Positions 24,086 to 36,416 are shown, numbered from the stretch's first letter. The stretch: DNA of 64,000 nucleotides from Diphasiastrum complanatum (GCA_029204225.1 CM055094.1:21021018-21085017), one strand, 5' to 3'. Made by a program: numbers and translations. The notes: generated by a model from the sequence alone, not told the origin.

Positions 24086-25420
24086 TATCGATGTTCTCTG
24101 TCCTTCTGATTTCACCTCTTATTTTCGTCATTTACAGGAGGCTGAGGAGTCTCAGAAAAGGATTGTTGATCCAACATCGGCTTAGGAAGATGGAGCAGGA
24201 CCTAGAAATGAACATAGTATCGGCGGCTGAGAAAATCCGTTTGGCCAAAATATTAGAAACTACGAAATCTATATGCGGAAGAGATTTGGATGGTACATGA
24301 TATCAGTAATTCGATTCTAGTAGGACGCAAAGACGCGGACAAGTGAGTTCCAACGACGACATCTAATTTGATCGGGAGCTCTTCTCAGCCAGAGTTAATG
24401 GCATCTACCGGTTGGAGATCTCCAGTCCTCAAAGATACGCAAGTGAATGAAAGGCTTGAGCAAGCACCAAAGCAAGTCCAGAATGATCCTTCTTTCGACC
24501 CAAGATTTCGTAGAAGACGAGCATGGAGATCGGAAGACAACATATCAGCATATCCTTGCAACTTTGCGATAATAGATGGCTCATTCTCTTCTCAGAAGGA
24601 ATGTCATACATCAATCAATAATTTCTGGGAACTGAGTTCCGATTCTCGCGATCCTACAATCCAGCTACAACACAAGTTCTGCCAGTTTCTGATGACTGTC
24701 ATAGGCCAAAGGTTTGAGCAAGATCCACAATTTTCGATCAATCCCCTTCACATGGAGGATACCAGGATCTATTTACGGATTCAATACTTTCCTGCAGATT
24801 CCATACATATCTTCGAAGAGATGTGCACTTCAGGATTTATCATCAATGTTGATGAGGGTTACATGTACACCCAGAGATCAAAAGCATTTACTGGTCGAAG
24901 ACAAATACTGACTCGAAACTGCTTCAACTGGCTACGTGAGCAAAATCATAAGCATGCCAAGAAGTCGACTATGATAGGACGAAAAGACGGGGACAAGTCA
25001 GTTCCAACGACGGCATCTAATTCGATCGAGAGCTCTTCTCAGCCAGATTTTATTGCGTCGACCGGTTGGAGACCTCCATTCCTCAAAGATACGTACGTCT
25101 ATGAAATGCTTGATCATCACCAAAGCAAATTCAGAATGATCCTTCTTTCGACCCAAGTTTTCGTAGAAGACGAGCGCTAGCATGGAGATCGGAAGACAAC
25201 ATATCAGCATATCTTTGCAACTTTGCGATAATAGATGGCTCGTTCTCTTCTCAGAAGGAATGTCATACATACATCAAGAATTTTTGCAAATTAACTTCCG
25301 ATTCTGACGATCCTACAATCAAGCTACAACATAAGTTCTGCCAGTTTCTGATGACTGTCATGGGCCGAAGGTATGAGCAGGATCCACAATTTCTCATCAA
25401 TCCCAACAAACCGGCGTTGG
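23871..25420 (+). pseudogene. Gene L, copy 2 (3' end lost)
   Basis: Possible exon 1 lies at 23,871-24,023, a short (CT)n at 24,050-24,081, and the acceptor TTTCGTCATTTACAG ends near 24,136. The helix and first domain follow (24,368-25,180), then part of the second domain. At about 25,423 it stops abruptly at an inverted reverse transcriptase fragment. The copy is interrupted. Confidence 0.5.
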
Positions 25421-25423
25421 TTC

Positions 25424-25726
25424 CGGATATTCGTTTGTATTTGAGCAATTTGATTTGGGCAATTTTAAATTTCGAACAAATCATTTTAGTCATAATAGTT
25501 TTTAAATCGTCAATCCCGTTCAAAGAAATATTGCTTTTTTGGGGTTACCTAATTCTTTGCTTGCTGGTTTTTTGAGTTTGTAATGCAATTTCAGGCTGGA
25601 ATTTTCAGCACACAAGGCTTGTAGGAGGGCGAGTTCCTGCATCCATCTAATGTGTGGTTTCGACACATTTTGGTGCTGATTTTTTAGATTTGATACTTGC
25701 TGTTTTTTGTGTCTTGTAGGGCACAT
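25424..25726 (-). pseudogene. Reverse transcriptase, copy 2 (5' part only)
   Basis: It matches the first about 100 residues of the copy at 18,501-19,418 (RHKKQQVSNLKNQHQNVSKP, IDDLKTIMTKMICS, LLKYKRISGTN). The catalytic part is absent. The join to gene L at 25,423 is sharp. Confidence 0.6.
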
Positions 25727-25788
25727 TTAGGGTTTGAAAAAGTTTATCTTCTTGGCTGGTTTTTATGGCAAGAGATTTGAGCCCACCT

Positions 25789-25805
25789 ATATATATATAT
25801 ATATA
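25789..25805. repeat. (TA)n tract, copy 2
   Basis: It holds the same position as 19,480-19,510 but is shorter. Confidence 0.9.
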
Positions 25806-25814
25806 GATCTCTAG

Positions 25815-26198
25815 GTCCACTCAAGCCTACGTGGCACAGGGCCCAGTTGACTTGACATACAAGGTTATGGTAGGCCTACATGGCTTGCCACATGGCAACC
25901 CTCAAGCCTGCATGATTTGCCATGTGATAGACCTACGTGGCTTGCCATGTGGTAGTGTGCGATACGCTTCGCAAATAGCAGACCACGTAGGCAGAGCCTG
26001 GTTGGCTTGCCAGCCTATGATGGGCCTACATGGCTTGCCACGTGGCTAGCCCCAAGCCTGCATGATTTGCCACATGGCAGTCATACGTGACTTGACACGT
26101 GGGCACCTATGACAGCCTTGGTCAATCCCAGGCCTATGTGGCCTGCTACACAAGACTATGGTAGGCAATGTGGTAAACCACACAAGCCAATGGTAGGA
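25815..26198. repeat. Palindromic array, copy 3
   Basis: Similar to 19,515-19,872, with one more CTATGATGGGCCTACATGGC unit. Confidence 0.7.
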
Positions 26199-26270
26199 CT
26201 ATGTGGTTGTAGTTGTAGCCTCAACTCGTCGTATGTTGACCTTTCTGAAATCCCTGGAATCATCGGCCAT
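26199..26270 (-). CDS. 23-residue ORF, copy 2
   Basis: MADDSRDFRKVNIRRVEA followed by threonines. The only change from the other copy that I see is G3 to D. Too short to prove coding. Confidence 0.3.
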   Translation of the reverse strand: MADDSRDFRKVNIRRVEATTTTT

Positions 26271-26292
26271 TGTACAATCCCCGGGAATGGAC

Positions 26293-26680
26293 TTATATAG
26301 GAGAAAAAAGTTGGCACGTGTGAATCCCAGTGACACGTGGCCCAGTCAGTAGCTGACATGTGGAACCACACGTTTTTATACGCATGTGTGAAACTGCACG
26401 TGTGGGATCCCACATGGGGACATGTGGCCGAATGGATCAGCGACATGTGTTCTTCCACGTATCGGCTCGCACGTTTGGTCATGTGGCCCAATCAGTACCT
26501 GACGTGTGGGACCACACTTCTGTATCTACATGTGTGAAACTTGCGCATGTGGCCATGTGGTCGAATGGTTTGGTGACGTGTGTTCTGGCACGTGTTAGCT
26601 CGCACGTGTGGGCACATGGCCGAATGGCAGATTGACATGTATTGTAGCACGTGTGGTCTCACACGTGTGGACGGTTGTAT
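26293..26680 (-). promoter_or_regulatory. G-box array promoter, copy for second reverse transcriptase fragment
   Basis: TATATAA lies at 26,293-26,299 and the ACGT-rich units run to about 26,680. One sub-unit is shorter than at 19,968-20,350. Confidence 0.6.
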
Positions 26681-26765
26681 TACACGCCATAGATCTGATC
26701 CGTTGTTGGATCGACGAGTGTACGGCTTGGGTTTTATTGGTTTTAGCTATATAAATGTTGTTTGA

Positions 26766-27090
26766 TCAGTTAAAACATTTCGCTAAGTTTTGGATTTTCA
26801 CTCCCTGTAGCTCTTGGTGTGTGAACCAAATACCATTCCACCTTAAAATCACCTATTCTAGGAACATTGAGTGGTGTGTCACTCATATGATTCTTAATTA
26901 TCTCTAGATATTCTGTTTTACTAAAAATCCAAAATAGAATTTCATGATCTTCTTTAAAACCTGTTTGAAACTTGTTTCCTGTCTTTCGTCCTTTGGTGAG
27001 ATGGTAAGGTGGATCCATCAGGATTTTTTCTCGACAGTGAAGCATATTCCTGTGGGAAGATCAATATGGACATGATATTTAGACATCTTA
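26766..27090 (-). pseudogene. HIK remnant, second shortened copy
   Basis: It has the same start-to-last-exon join as at 20,430-20,760, so both derive from one shortened ancestor. Confidence 0.55.
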
Positions 27091-27126
27091 ATAATCGATA
27101 GATTAATCTAGTAGAAAACCAACTTG

Positions 27127-27440
27127 TTATATATCTTGTAAGCTATTAAAACTCATCTTAAATATAAAAAAAAAATAATTGGAAAAGTTTGAAATGACCT
27201 TGGCGCTCTTTTGATCCATCACACTCCAAGTTTCTTGCTTTATATGCAAAATTAAAGCTTTGCAGTTATGAGCAAAATAAGCAAATATTTTTTCAATAGA
27301 TGTGTGTTGAAATTGCAAATTTTTGAATTGTAAAGCTTTAAAATAACCTTGCCGCTCCATTTGATTCAACACACTCCGTATTTTCTGAATTTCAAGATTC
27401 ATGTTGGCGCTCATTGTGATCCAAAATATTCAAAGTTTCT
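27127..27440 (-). repeat. Triplicated motif, copy
   Basis: Upstream of the HIK remnant. Confidence 0.5.
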
Positions 27441-27559
27441 TGCCATGATTTTCAGATCGATAAGACTGTTTTTCTTTTATGTGAACGCTTTGAGTAGATG
27501 GAAAGAAAACTTTGATGTGCAATACGATTTGCATTTACATGAGAAGTTATGTTAGTTAA

Positions 27560-27700
27560 TGGTAGAAAATAGAATCTTGAAGTATGGACCCCACGCGTTG
27601 CGGCTATCCAACTTCTAGTTAACTACATACGTTACTAGTGAGGTCAAGCTCCATATCACCTGAGTCTGTTTCATCTGATGAAGCATGACGCTTCGCTCGT
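27560..27700 (-). pseudogene. DEF-F fragments
   Basis: Two short pieces of F (the end of F and the SDETDS-encoding region) lie close together. A unique stretch of about 50 bp then leads into the inverted composite. Confidence 0.45.
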
Positions 27701-27754
27701 ATCTTGGTCCTTTGCCTGGATTGTTGTGTTGGTGGTGGTTGGACCAGTGTTATC

Positions 27755-28840
27755 TTAGCACATTTGAATGTAGCTTGTGATATTATTGGTTCGATATTCT
27801 AGTAGCTTTTTTGCACCATTTAAGGTAAGAGAAAGAGAGCACAATCAAATAATGATGCAATAGGTTCTAGAAAAATGTAAATTTGTTGTTCCGGTATCTC
27901 CAATTTCTAGGAATTTGGGCATGAAGACAATCCGCCTCGAATCATGCACAGAAAAATTGATGAGTGTTTGCCATCTTGTTTGCATGTATGTGATGACTTT
28001 TGTTGTTTAATTATTCCAATGTCGATTGAAACTATGATAGCTTCGTGGTTGTCATTCGTAATATTAAAAGTTTTTTTTCACCTTATCTTGGGACAAGTTC
28101 ACAAATAGCAAGGTAACAAATTGGGACTCGGCAAGAACTCACTCCAAATGACTTTTTGAGCTTCACTAACTTGTTCTCATGAATTTATCATTGTGTCTAA
28201 CTTGCCATATACCAGTTTTATAAGTATTTGCAACATAATGGTACGCCCCTTTGCATGTGCCATAGTCCTAGAGCTCTAAAATTAACAATGTATACACACG
28301 TATGGAAGTTTTCAAGACATACTGATGTTTTTGCATCCACTTGTCTTTAAGCTTAAACATGTTCTTTGTAGTTCCTGAAGAAGTCTTGAAAGTTTGAAAC
28401 TTGTGTGTTAAGCCAAGTGTTGTTGTAGTTCATCGTAGATGCTTGGAGTTGATTATTGGCCACCTCCAAGGACATAGCCTTGAAAAAATTTGTCTAGGCC
28501 CCTTCATTATTTAACGCTTGCTTCTTGTACAACCAAATTGCCTTTCAATTTTTTCAAGCCTATTTGCGGTAAAGTGTCTCACATCTCTATGGAACATATG
28601 CACAAAACTGAATCACTTTCTTCCACGTGATGATAGTGACACATTGTGCACTAGGGAATCACATTGTTCATAAGTTGGATTCACATTTACATCATGAAGC
28701 CAATAGTCTTGTAAGTTTCGTGTTCAAGTGGATCGGAAGCTCACTCCAATGGATGTTGAGATTAATATATCATGCTATCTCTAGCCTAATAGCCACACAC
28801 TAGATGTTTGGATCCAGAAAATATTCACACAAAGGGACAG
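27755..28840 (+). repeat. K-type blocks at the head of composite S1
   Basis: This contains a stretch shared with 63,720-63,962 (GAACAACAAATTTACATTTT reversed), a K core (27,990-28,240), and the GGATCCAGAAAATATTCACAC end. No gene is seen. Confidence 0.5.
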
Positions 28841-28844
28841 AGGT

Positions 28845-30660
28845 CTACCACGTAGGTCTGCCACGTAGTTTTCAATCAATCAAAAGGAAGGTAGATCCTT
28901 ATCTTTGGTACTGTGATAGTTAGTTCTTAGACTTATTGAGATTTTAGAAATTAGATTTTAGGGTCAGCCCAAAGTTTTTGACAATTGCTCATCAAGTGAA
29001 TACAATTCTAGTCAAGATTGTGTTCAATTTTGCTTGATTTGTGATATAGTTTGGATTGGTTATTGCTTGATGATTCAACTGATCTTGTAGGAATTATTTG
29101 AAGAGGCGTATTTATGTGCATATGATTCCTTTTGGTTCAGGTTAGGTGAATCCTATATCCTTGTGAACTCGAGATCAAGGAGGAGGCAGTTCTACATCCA
29201 ATTTTTATGCAAATTCAAGCTAGTTTCCATTCTTGTTAACATTAATAGATATGATTTGGCTTAAGATCGGGTAGGATCTTATTGAGAGGTCGAGTTTTGA
29301 GCTTTATCAAGTCCCTAGGTAGTGGGATATCTAGTCTTTTAATCATTTCTATTTTGCATCTACTCAAGAAAAAGCAAACTCAAAGTCCAGCAAATCTTGG
29401 TCAAGAGGAAGAGGAGAGCTCTCATGAAGATTTCGTCATGATGCCAAGTTTCTCTTCTTCAAGCATAAGAGGTGAAGACCCTTGGTGGATAGATAGTGGA
29501 ACTAGCTCCCACATGACAAGTAAGAGGGAGTATTTTTCAACCTATCTACCTATGAAGGACCTATCAAGTCAATTTTTACATCAAATAATTATGCTCGTAA
29601 GATAGAAGGAATAGGATCCATACCTTTATGCTTGGGATTTTCAAGGAAAATCAAGATTGATGGAGTACTTTACATTTCTAGTATCACTAAGAACTTGCTT
29701 AGTGTAGGACATTTGCTTGATTGTGGTTTGATTGTGGAGTTCGCCACAAATACATGTAACATCAAGAAGGATGGCAAGATCATTGCTAAAGGCATAAGGT
29801 TTGGAAGATTGTTCAAACTAGATGCCTATGTGGATGCTAATATTGTGATGCTAGCCAAGGAGACCAAGCTATCCAACCATATTCTACGGCACAAAAGACT
29901 TGGCCACATCAACTCAAAATCCATGGAGATCATGTGCAAGGAGGAGCTCGCCTCAGGACTTCCAAGATCCTTAGCAAAGTTTATATGATGTTCCAACTCT
30001 CTACAATGACAACATTTCAGTCCAACACCTTGCAACCAACCCAATCTTCCATGCAAGACCAAAACATATCGAGATCTCTCATCATTTTGTGTCAGAGAAG
30101 GTGCAATCTAAGGAGATATCTTTGGAGCATGTGGCAAGTAGTGAATGTGTTGCTGATATCCTCACTAAACCACTTCAAAGAGCTGCATTTGTGAAGTTAA
30201 GGTCAGCCCTAGGGTTGATAGCAATTTTATGTTATCTTCAAACTAGTTGTGAGGAGGAGTGTTAAATTTACACAAGCTAGTTTGCATAAATTCCACTTGT
30301 AAATGACTTTGAGGCCATGATGTGGGATGTCACACATGCCAAAAGCATAGGATACCTTATTCTAAGTCAAATTATCAACCTAGCTTTGGAATGGTACCTT
30401 TGGAATGTGTCCAAAGAGTGCATAGATAGGGTAGGAAAAAAGTAGGAGCTTAAAATAGTAGTTTTTGCATTGTTTTTGGATCTCGAGGTATCGACCCTAA
30501 ATAGGGTGGATCAACTGGATCTTTAGGTTGGATTTTAGGGATAGGTTGTGATGATTACATAGAAGCCGTAATACGCTCAAATTCGAACTCTACATGTATA
30601 AATATGTGATTGTATTTCCATCCAATTATGAACAAAATTGAGATTTTCCTTCTTGACTAG
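28845..30660 (+). mobile_element. Ty1/copia element fragment (fossil), copy 1
   Basis: Parts seen: a leader with GATCAAGGAGGAGGCAG; the end of gag; a protease start WWIDSGTSSHMTSKREYF (DSG catalytic motif); a GAG-pre-integrase region with KRLGHINSKS; the RNase H tail (in another frame NPIFHARPKHIEISHHF and VADILTKPLQ); and a presumed LTR from 30,261 (TGTTAAATTTACACAAGC) with TATAAATATG near 30,595. Integrase and reverse transcriptase parts are not seen. It is broken. The 62,870-60,950 copy has the same structure. Confidence 0.75.
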
Positions 30661-31085
30661 TTTGAGTCTATGATTTGACTGATGAATGCTATTGGCTTAT
30701 GATTTTTTATGATCATTGAATGAGATTGGAGTTGTAGGTACAGTACGCAGGCAGCAGCAAGCCGTACATCCACATGTGTGAAGAGTTTTCGCGATAATTC
30801 ATGGAGTTCAAGCCAAGATAAACTAGGAATCAATGCATTGATTAGTAATCTAGCTTCTAGATCTTGTTTGGATTTTAAGTAGGTGCTTTCTCCATCATTT
30901 CTGTAATCAAATGGGTTTATTTTGCTGTATTTTTTTATCAAAAAGAACCCCAACCTCCTACTAGTGGAAAAGTGGGTGATAAAGGGGAGTTTGCTGATGT
31001 CCTAGTTCAGGATAAATGTGGTTACAGTTGTCAAGGAAATTGTGGAAGAGGTGCCAATTGAAACTGCAATGGCTCCTTAAAAAAA
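30657..31085 (-). other. S region with a 98-residue frame
   Basis: A minus-strand frame at 30,953-30,657 (with RNDGESTYLKSKQDLEARLL and LFTHVDVRLAAACVLYLQLQ) is unrecognised. Its partner region at 60,760-61,030 is interrupted. On the other strand a short basic end PIETAMAP or PIDTAMAPSKKQKM is visible in the two copies. Coding status is uncertain. Confidence 0.25.
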
Positions 31086-31089
31086 ACAA

Positions 31090-31700
31090 AAAATGTAAAT
31101 GATCTTGATGATTTTTGGGAGTAATAAATTCTCTTTTATTTTAAAAAACAATTACGTTTATATTTCTTGAAATATTGTGTATTGAAATCTTTTTGATTAG
31201 TTTAATGTTTTTAAATTTGTTTGTATTAAAAATATAGATTTAGCAGTTTTTTAATGATTTAAATATTAGCAAAACTAAAATTGCAATGAACTGTCAGGTT
31301 TTTAATATTTTAATTTTTCATTGTGTTTTTATAAGAAGTTTTTAGAAATAATTTCATTTGCAATCATTTAGTGTTTAAATATAAGTAAAGATTTAAATAC
31401 TGATTAAAATTTTGTCATAATTTAAAAAATATTTTTCTTGATACAAGAATTGTAATTTAAAACACTTTTAAAATTCTTTAAAAAACATTGAAAACTTTTG
31501 TTTTAATAAGCAAAAAGATTTTTTTTAGTTATTCAAATGGTTGTGTCCAATGATTTCATTTTGAATAGTATTGTTGTTTCATATAAGCTAATTTGCAATT
31601 ATTAACAAAAATCTTTTAACAAAATTTTAGTAGATTGATTAATTTTCTTGCAATATACAACATTATTTTTTTCATTACAATATTTTTATTTGAAGCATTT
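31090..31700. other. AT-rich spacer, long form
   Basis: About 600 bp of AT-rich DNA, longer than at 880-1,272 and matching 60,000-60,600. No gene is seen. Confidence 0.6.
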
Positions 31701-31705
31701 TAAAC

Positions 31706-32270
31706 ATGGATATTTGTTTTATAAAATTAAACAAAAAAAGCGACAAAAAAAAATGGGTCTCCATGTCATTTCTTTTCTTTTTTGGGTCATCGTGTTTCAT
31801 GATGAACAATCTTAGTAAATTCTTCCCTGGTGCGTTCTTCCAAAATCAGATGAATGGCTTTTTTCTTTGGCTACACAAGCTCGCCAGAGATGTTGTCAAG
31901 TCACACCTACTTTTCTCTTTTTACGCCAACACATGATTGATTTGCTGCAAACCCTTCTGCTAAACTCCTTGCCAACTTAGGAGATGCTGAAAACATCAGA
32001 GAGATTGAACGCCTCCTCAAAAGACCAAATTTTTTCGCTATCCAAGATAAATTCTTCCAAAACTCAAATAAAGGCCTGGTTCTTTCAACCTAAACAACCC
32101 TAGTTCGGTGATTACTGGACAAAATATGGGAAAAAGAAAGAAGTATACATGATGTAAAGGAAAGAAAGGACAAGGGAGTGGTGCAAAAGAAGACTTACCG
32201 GCTAAAAGACTAAACTTTTACAGGGATTAACTGGCTCGCAGGATGTTGAGGATCTACATAGAAGAACTCT
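31706..32270 (-). pseudogene. ORF C region, copy 3
   Basis: It is homologous to 16,297-16,575 but the frame is not open over its full length. The plus-strand frame at 31,706-31,936 is open by chance or is the antisense of this repeat. Confidence 0.4.
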
Positions 32271-32279
32271 CACTAGAAA

Positions 32280-32912
32280 TATGGTGGATCGACTACAACT
32301 CAACACGCAGAATGACAAGGCAAATATATTTTTACATTTGCGCTACTGTAATAGAATGTTTGAGACCATTCATGTGAGACACTTTTACACTTGTATACAC
32401 ATGTTTGGCCTTATATACACAAGTCCTTCCATGATATTGTGTTTGCTTGGTCATACTTACCTAACATCAAAAGTGAATGGTACTTGCTGTTTGATGTTTT
32501 CTGCAATTTTGAAATTGAAAATCTATCTTTATGTTCTTGCTCTTTTCTGAAATATTTCAAAGATTTCATTTTGGAAAAATTTGATTATGTGCTTAAAACG
32601 GACTGCAATATAATTAGAAGTATGTACCTCAGAAAATCTTACCTATTTAGGAAAAACATCATTGAACTCTTGTTTTAAATCTTGCATTAAAAGCTGTTTT
32701 TGATGTTAATTTTTGGTGTTAAAGCATGTTAACACATTCACATCATCATTCACATCACAATGCATACGAGATTTCAAAACAAGATAAAAAAGCTCATACT
32801 TAGAATCATGTAGTTTTTCCATAACTTCCTCCGAGCAAACCATCGATGATGGGAGTACATTAGTCTCCCCATAAATTGAGACTATCTGGTCAAACTTATC
32901 TTTAAATATCAT
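32280..32912 (-). mobile_element. Ty3/gypsy fragment, copy 3 (fossil)
   Basis: Holds the protease-region end (32,912-32,706) and the pol linker. It is joined at about 32,915 to a DEF-leader/K block. Confidence 0.6.
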
Positions 32913-32919
32913 AGTATGT

Positions 32920-34015
32920 AGATGGTGTCCAAGGATGCGAAGGAGTAATCAAGCACTGTCGTAGCGAATGATAGATCACCACTAAAAGAAGGAAAATCGA
33001 TCCTTTGATAGCTTTTCAAGGCTTCTGAATTTCATTTCCATGTCTGAAGAAGAAAGTGCCAGCATCAAATCTTCTCCCATCAGAGTTTGTTTTCATTTCC
33101 TAAAAAGCATGCATGGCAGCATGGCAGTAAAGCGTGATATTGTGAATTTTTGTAATGTTCCCATGTATGTGATGATTTTTGTTGTTTAATTATATCGATG
33201 TTGATTGAAACTATGATAGCTTCGTGGTTTTCATTCGTAATATTAAAAGTTTTTTTTCACCTTATCTTGGAGCAAGTTCACAAATAGCAAGGTAACAAAT
33301 TGGGACTCGGCAAGAACTCACTCCAAATGACTTTTTGAGCTTCACTAACTTATTCTCATGAATTTATCATTGTGTCTAACTTGCCATATACCAGTTTTAT
33401 AAGTATTTGCTTGATCCTTTACTCTTAAATGCACCATAATGCTACTCCCTTACTGGCCATAACATCTTCACCATAGCTCGGAACTGGGTCATGTTGGGTG
33501 TCGTTGAAAAAGCTCTCGTTGAGGGCTTTCTAGTGGCACCGTAATCGTCTCTATTTGAGTTGCCGTTCAAAAGTTACACTGTTTTTTTGCTGAGTTGCAT
33601 ACTATACAACAAATAAAATGGCTTATTTACGGGCTGCCCCGATGCAAAATTACAGTTCTTTTAAAAAGAAAAGAAAATCAATTTGAAGGAGCTACGTTAC
33701 GTAGATTTCAAATTTGATTGTTTTGATTGGACCATGTGGAAGAAACTTTTGAGAAAAAAATAAAAGGTATGCTTTTGAAAGGCCCCTTTTGTACTAAAAT
33801 TTTCTATAATGGTTGATAAGTTGGATTCACATTTACATCATGAAGCAAATAGTCTTGTAAGTTTTGTGTTCAAGTGGATCGAAAGCTCGCTCCAATGGAT
33901 GTTGAGATTAATATATCATGCTATCTCTAGCCTAACAGCCACACACTAGATATTTCGATCCAGAAAATATTCACACAAAGGGACATCACACATCAATATT
34001 AATCTACTTTCAGAA
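32920..34015 (+). repeat. Repeat block K, copy 3
   Basis: DEF-leader tail, then K, up to the GGACATCACACATCAATATT point. The segment that elsewhere holds exon 1 and the GA tract of gene L is missing, and the L domain region follows at once. Confidence 0.6.
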
Positions 34016-35266
34016 TTAATGGCGTCTACCGGTTGGAGATCTCCAGTCCTCAAAGATACGCACGTGAATGAAAGACTTGAGCAAGCACCAAAGCAAGTCC
34101 AGAATGATCCTTCTTTCGACCCAAGATTTCGTAGAAGACGAGCATGGAGATCGGAAGACAACATATCAGCATATCCTTGCAACTTTGCCATAATAGATGG
34201 CTCGTTCTCTTCTCAGAAGGAATGTCATACATCAATCAATAATTTCTAGGAACTGAGTTTTGATTCTCGTGATCCTACAATCCAGCTACAACACAAGTTC
34301 TGCCAGTTTCTGATGACTGTCATGGGCCAAAGGTTTGAGCAAGATCCACAATTTTCCATCAATCCCAACAAAGCGGTCCTTCACATGGAGGATACCAGGA
34401 TCTATTTACGGATTCAATACTTTCCTGCAGACTCCATACATATCTTCGAAGAGATGTGCACTTCAAAATTTATTATCAATGCTGATGAGGGTTACATGTA
34501 CACCCAGAGATCAAAAGCATTTACTGGTCGAAGACAAATACTGACTCGAAACTGCTTCAACTGGCTACGTGAGCAAAATCATAAGCATGCCAGTAAGTCG
34601 ACTCTACTAGGACGAAAAGATGGGGACAAGTCAGTTCCAACGACGGCATCTAATTCGATCGGGAGCTCTTCTCAGCAAGATTTAATTGCGTCAACCGGTT
34701 GGAGAGCTCCATTCCTCAAAGATACGTACGTCTATGAAATGCTTTCATCAAATCAAATTCAGAATGATCCTTCTTTTGACCCAAGTTTTCGTAGAAGACG
34801 AGTGCTAGCATGGAGATCGGAAGACAACATATCAGCATATCCTTGCAACTTTGCAATAATAGATGGCTCGTTCTCTTCTCAGAAGGAATGTCATACATCC
34901 ATCAAGAATTTTTGCAAATTAACTTCCGATTCTGACGATCCTACAATCAAGCTACAACACAAGTTCTGCCAGTTTCTGATGACTGTCATGGGCCGAAGGT
35001 TTGAGCAGGATCCACAATTTTTCATCAATCCCAACAAACCGACGCTTCACATGGAGGATACCAGGATCTATTTACGGATACAATACTTTCCTGTAGACTC
35101 CATACAAATCTTCGAAGAGATGTGCACTTCAGGCTTTATCATCAATGCTGATAAGGCTTACACCCAAAGATCAAAAACATTTGCTGGTCGAAGACAAGTG
35201 CTGACTCGAACCTGCTCCAAGTGGCTGCGCGAGCAATATCATAAGCATGATGCCCACTATTCCTGA
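34016..35266 (+). CDS. Gene L, copy 3 (domains only)
   Basis: Holds the linker and a first domain (34,019-34,600), then the second (34,313-35,266 frame, 317 residues) ending REQYHKHDAHYS as in copies 1 and 4. The upstream helix and exon are absent. The downstream order (hairpin 35,495-35,552, ORF T 35,600-35,812, block O) is as in copy 1. Both domains keep RSEDNISAYPCNF and MEDTRIYLRIQYFP unchanged, which may reflect constraint or recency. Confidence 0.5.
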
Positions 35267-35494
35267 ACAAATGTTATGAAGAAAATCCTTTAGGCGCAAT
35301 TTTTTGAATTGAGTACATTGAAAACATCAACATTTGTTGATTGGAGCTTTTAAGATTGACCATTATAGTCATCTAGGGCCAATGTATATAGCACTCAACT
35401 GCTAATCTATCTCTTTTGAAATGTCCACTTTAGTTCATAATCTATGATCTAGATATACCTTCTTCTCGTTGTGTATATATATATGTTCTCATCG

Positions 35495-35552
35495 TTGATA
35501 TTTGATTTAATGTATTAAATGAACATTGAATGCTCATTAAATCAAAATCAAC
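35495..35552. repeat. Palindrome downstream of gene L, copy 2
   Basis: The arms TTGATATTTGATTTAATG and CATTAAATCAAAATCAA lie around a loop of 22 bp. Confidence 0.6.
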
Positions 35553-35599
35553 AATAATTAGGTTACACATATTCTGTTCAAAAAATATTTAGACACACA

Positions 35600-35812
35600 A
35601 TGAAAATATCATATCGACAAGAGGGAACATATCACGGCAAAAGGACTAGACAGAAATTGTTTGTTAGTGATCATCCATCCAAAGTAGGCGCACCACTTCC
35701 AAATTCTAATGTTACTCCAAGCCTTTTTGTGACAGTACTAATATTTTTGGAAAACACATGTTCTTCATATTCCAAGCATGCTCAGCATACCTCCAAGCAC
35801 ATAGCAAAGTAA
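35600..35812 (+). CDS. ORF T, copy 2
   Basis: 70 residues, differing from 7,147-7,359 at only a few positions by eye. Same strand and spacing relative to gene L. Confidence 0.3.
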   Translation: MKISYRQEGTYHGKRTRQKLFVSDHPSKVGAPLPNSNVTPSLFVTVLIFLENTCSSYSKHAQHTSKHIAK

Positions 35813-35869
35813 GCCGTACATCTTCTTTCCTTGCCCTACTTGTTGGTCTTCATCTCGTATGGTAAGTAC

Positions 35870-36410
35870 TCGACCCTTGATTGTTCCTTTGAATAAGAGC
35901 TTTTTTTCATAGTTTCAAGAGGGAAGCTTCCTGGGAAAGGGTCAACTTGGGAGTAGCTTAATATATTGATGTCATTTCAAATCATGATAGCTTCATGGTT
36001 GTCACTCAAAATATTAGTAAACTGTTTGGTAACTTGGGGTAGCTTGATATGTAGCTAGGCAACTAAACAACAAATCACCTCTAGATGGCTTCACAAGCTT
36101 GTCTAACTCATTCTTATAATTACTGCCATTGTGTCTAACTTGCCAAATGCTAGGTGTAAAAGTATTTGACAAATGCATAACTCTTTACTCTCCAAGTCTT
36201 AAGACTTACCAAGTGTTGTTTGTAGCTCATACTAGATGCTTTGAGAAGTTATATTAAGAATTAGGGGGGGGGGGGGGGTTTGCAAAGAATCCCATCTTGC
36301 CAAAAACTAGGTGTAAAAGTGTTTGACATATTCCTAACTCTTTACTCTCCAAGTGTTGTTTTTAGCTCATAGTACATGCTTTGAGAATAATGTTACTGGT
36401 TATATTAATT
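35870..36410. repeat. Repeat block O, inverted copy, with poly-G
   Basis: The two O stretches are separated by a run of about 14 G at 36,266-36,280. Confidence 0.55.
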
Positions 36411-36416
36411 CGGGGG

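Larger units (their letters stand above)
27755..32915 (+). repeat. Composite S1, 5.2 kb, inverted partner of S2
   Basis: K blocks, copia, S region, AT-rich DNA, ORF C and gypsy fragment lie in this order, and in exactly the reverse order at 58,757-63,962. A small duplicated DVNDDVN-coding segment in the gypsy part (near 32,745 and 58,935) is shared only by these two, supporting recent common origin. Confidence 0.7.

Noticed and set aside
28845-30660. An intact copia element
   Set aside because: Central pol parts are not seen, and only one presumed LTR can be pointed to.
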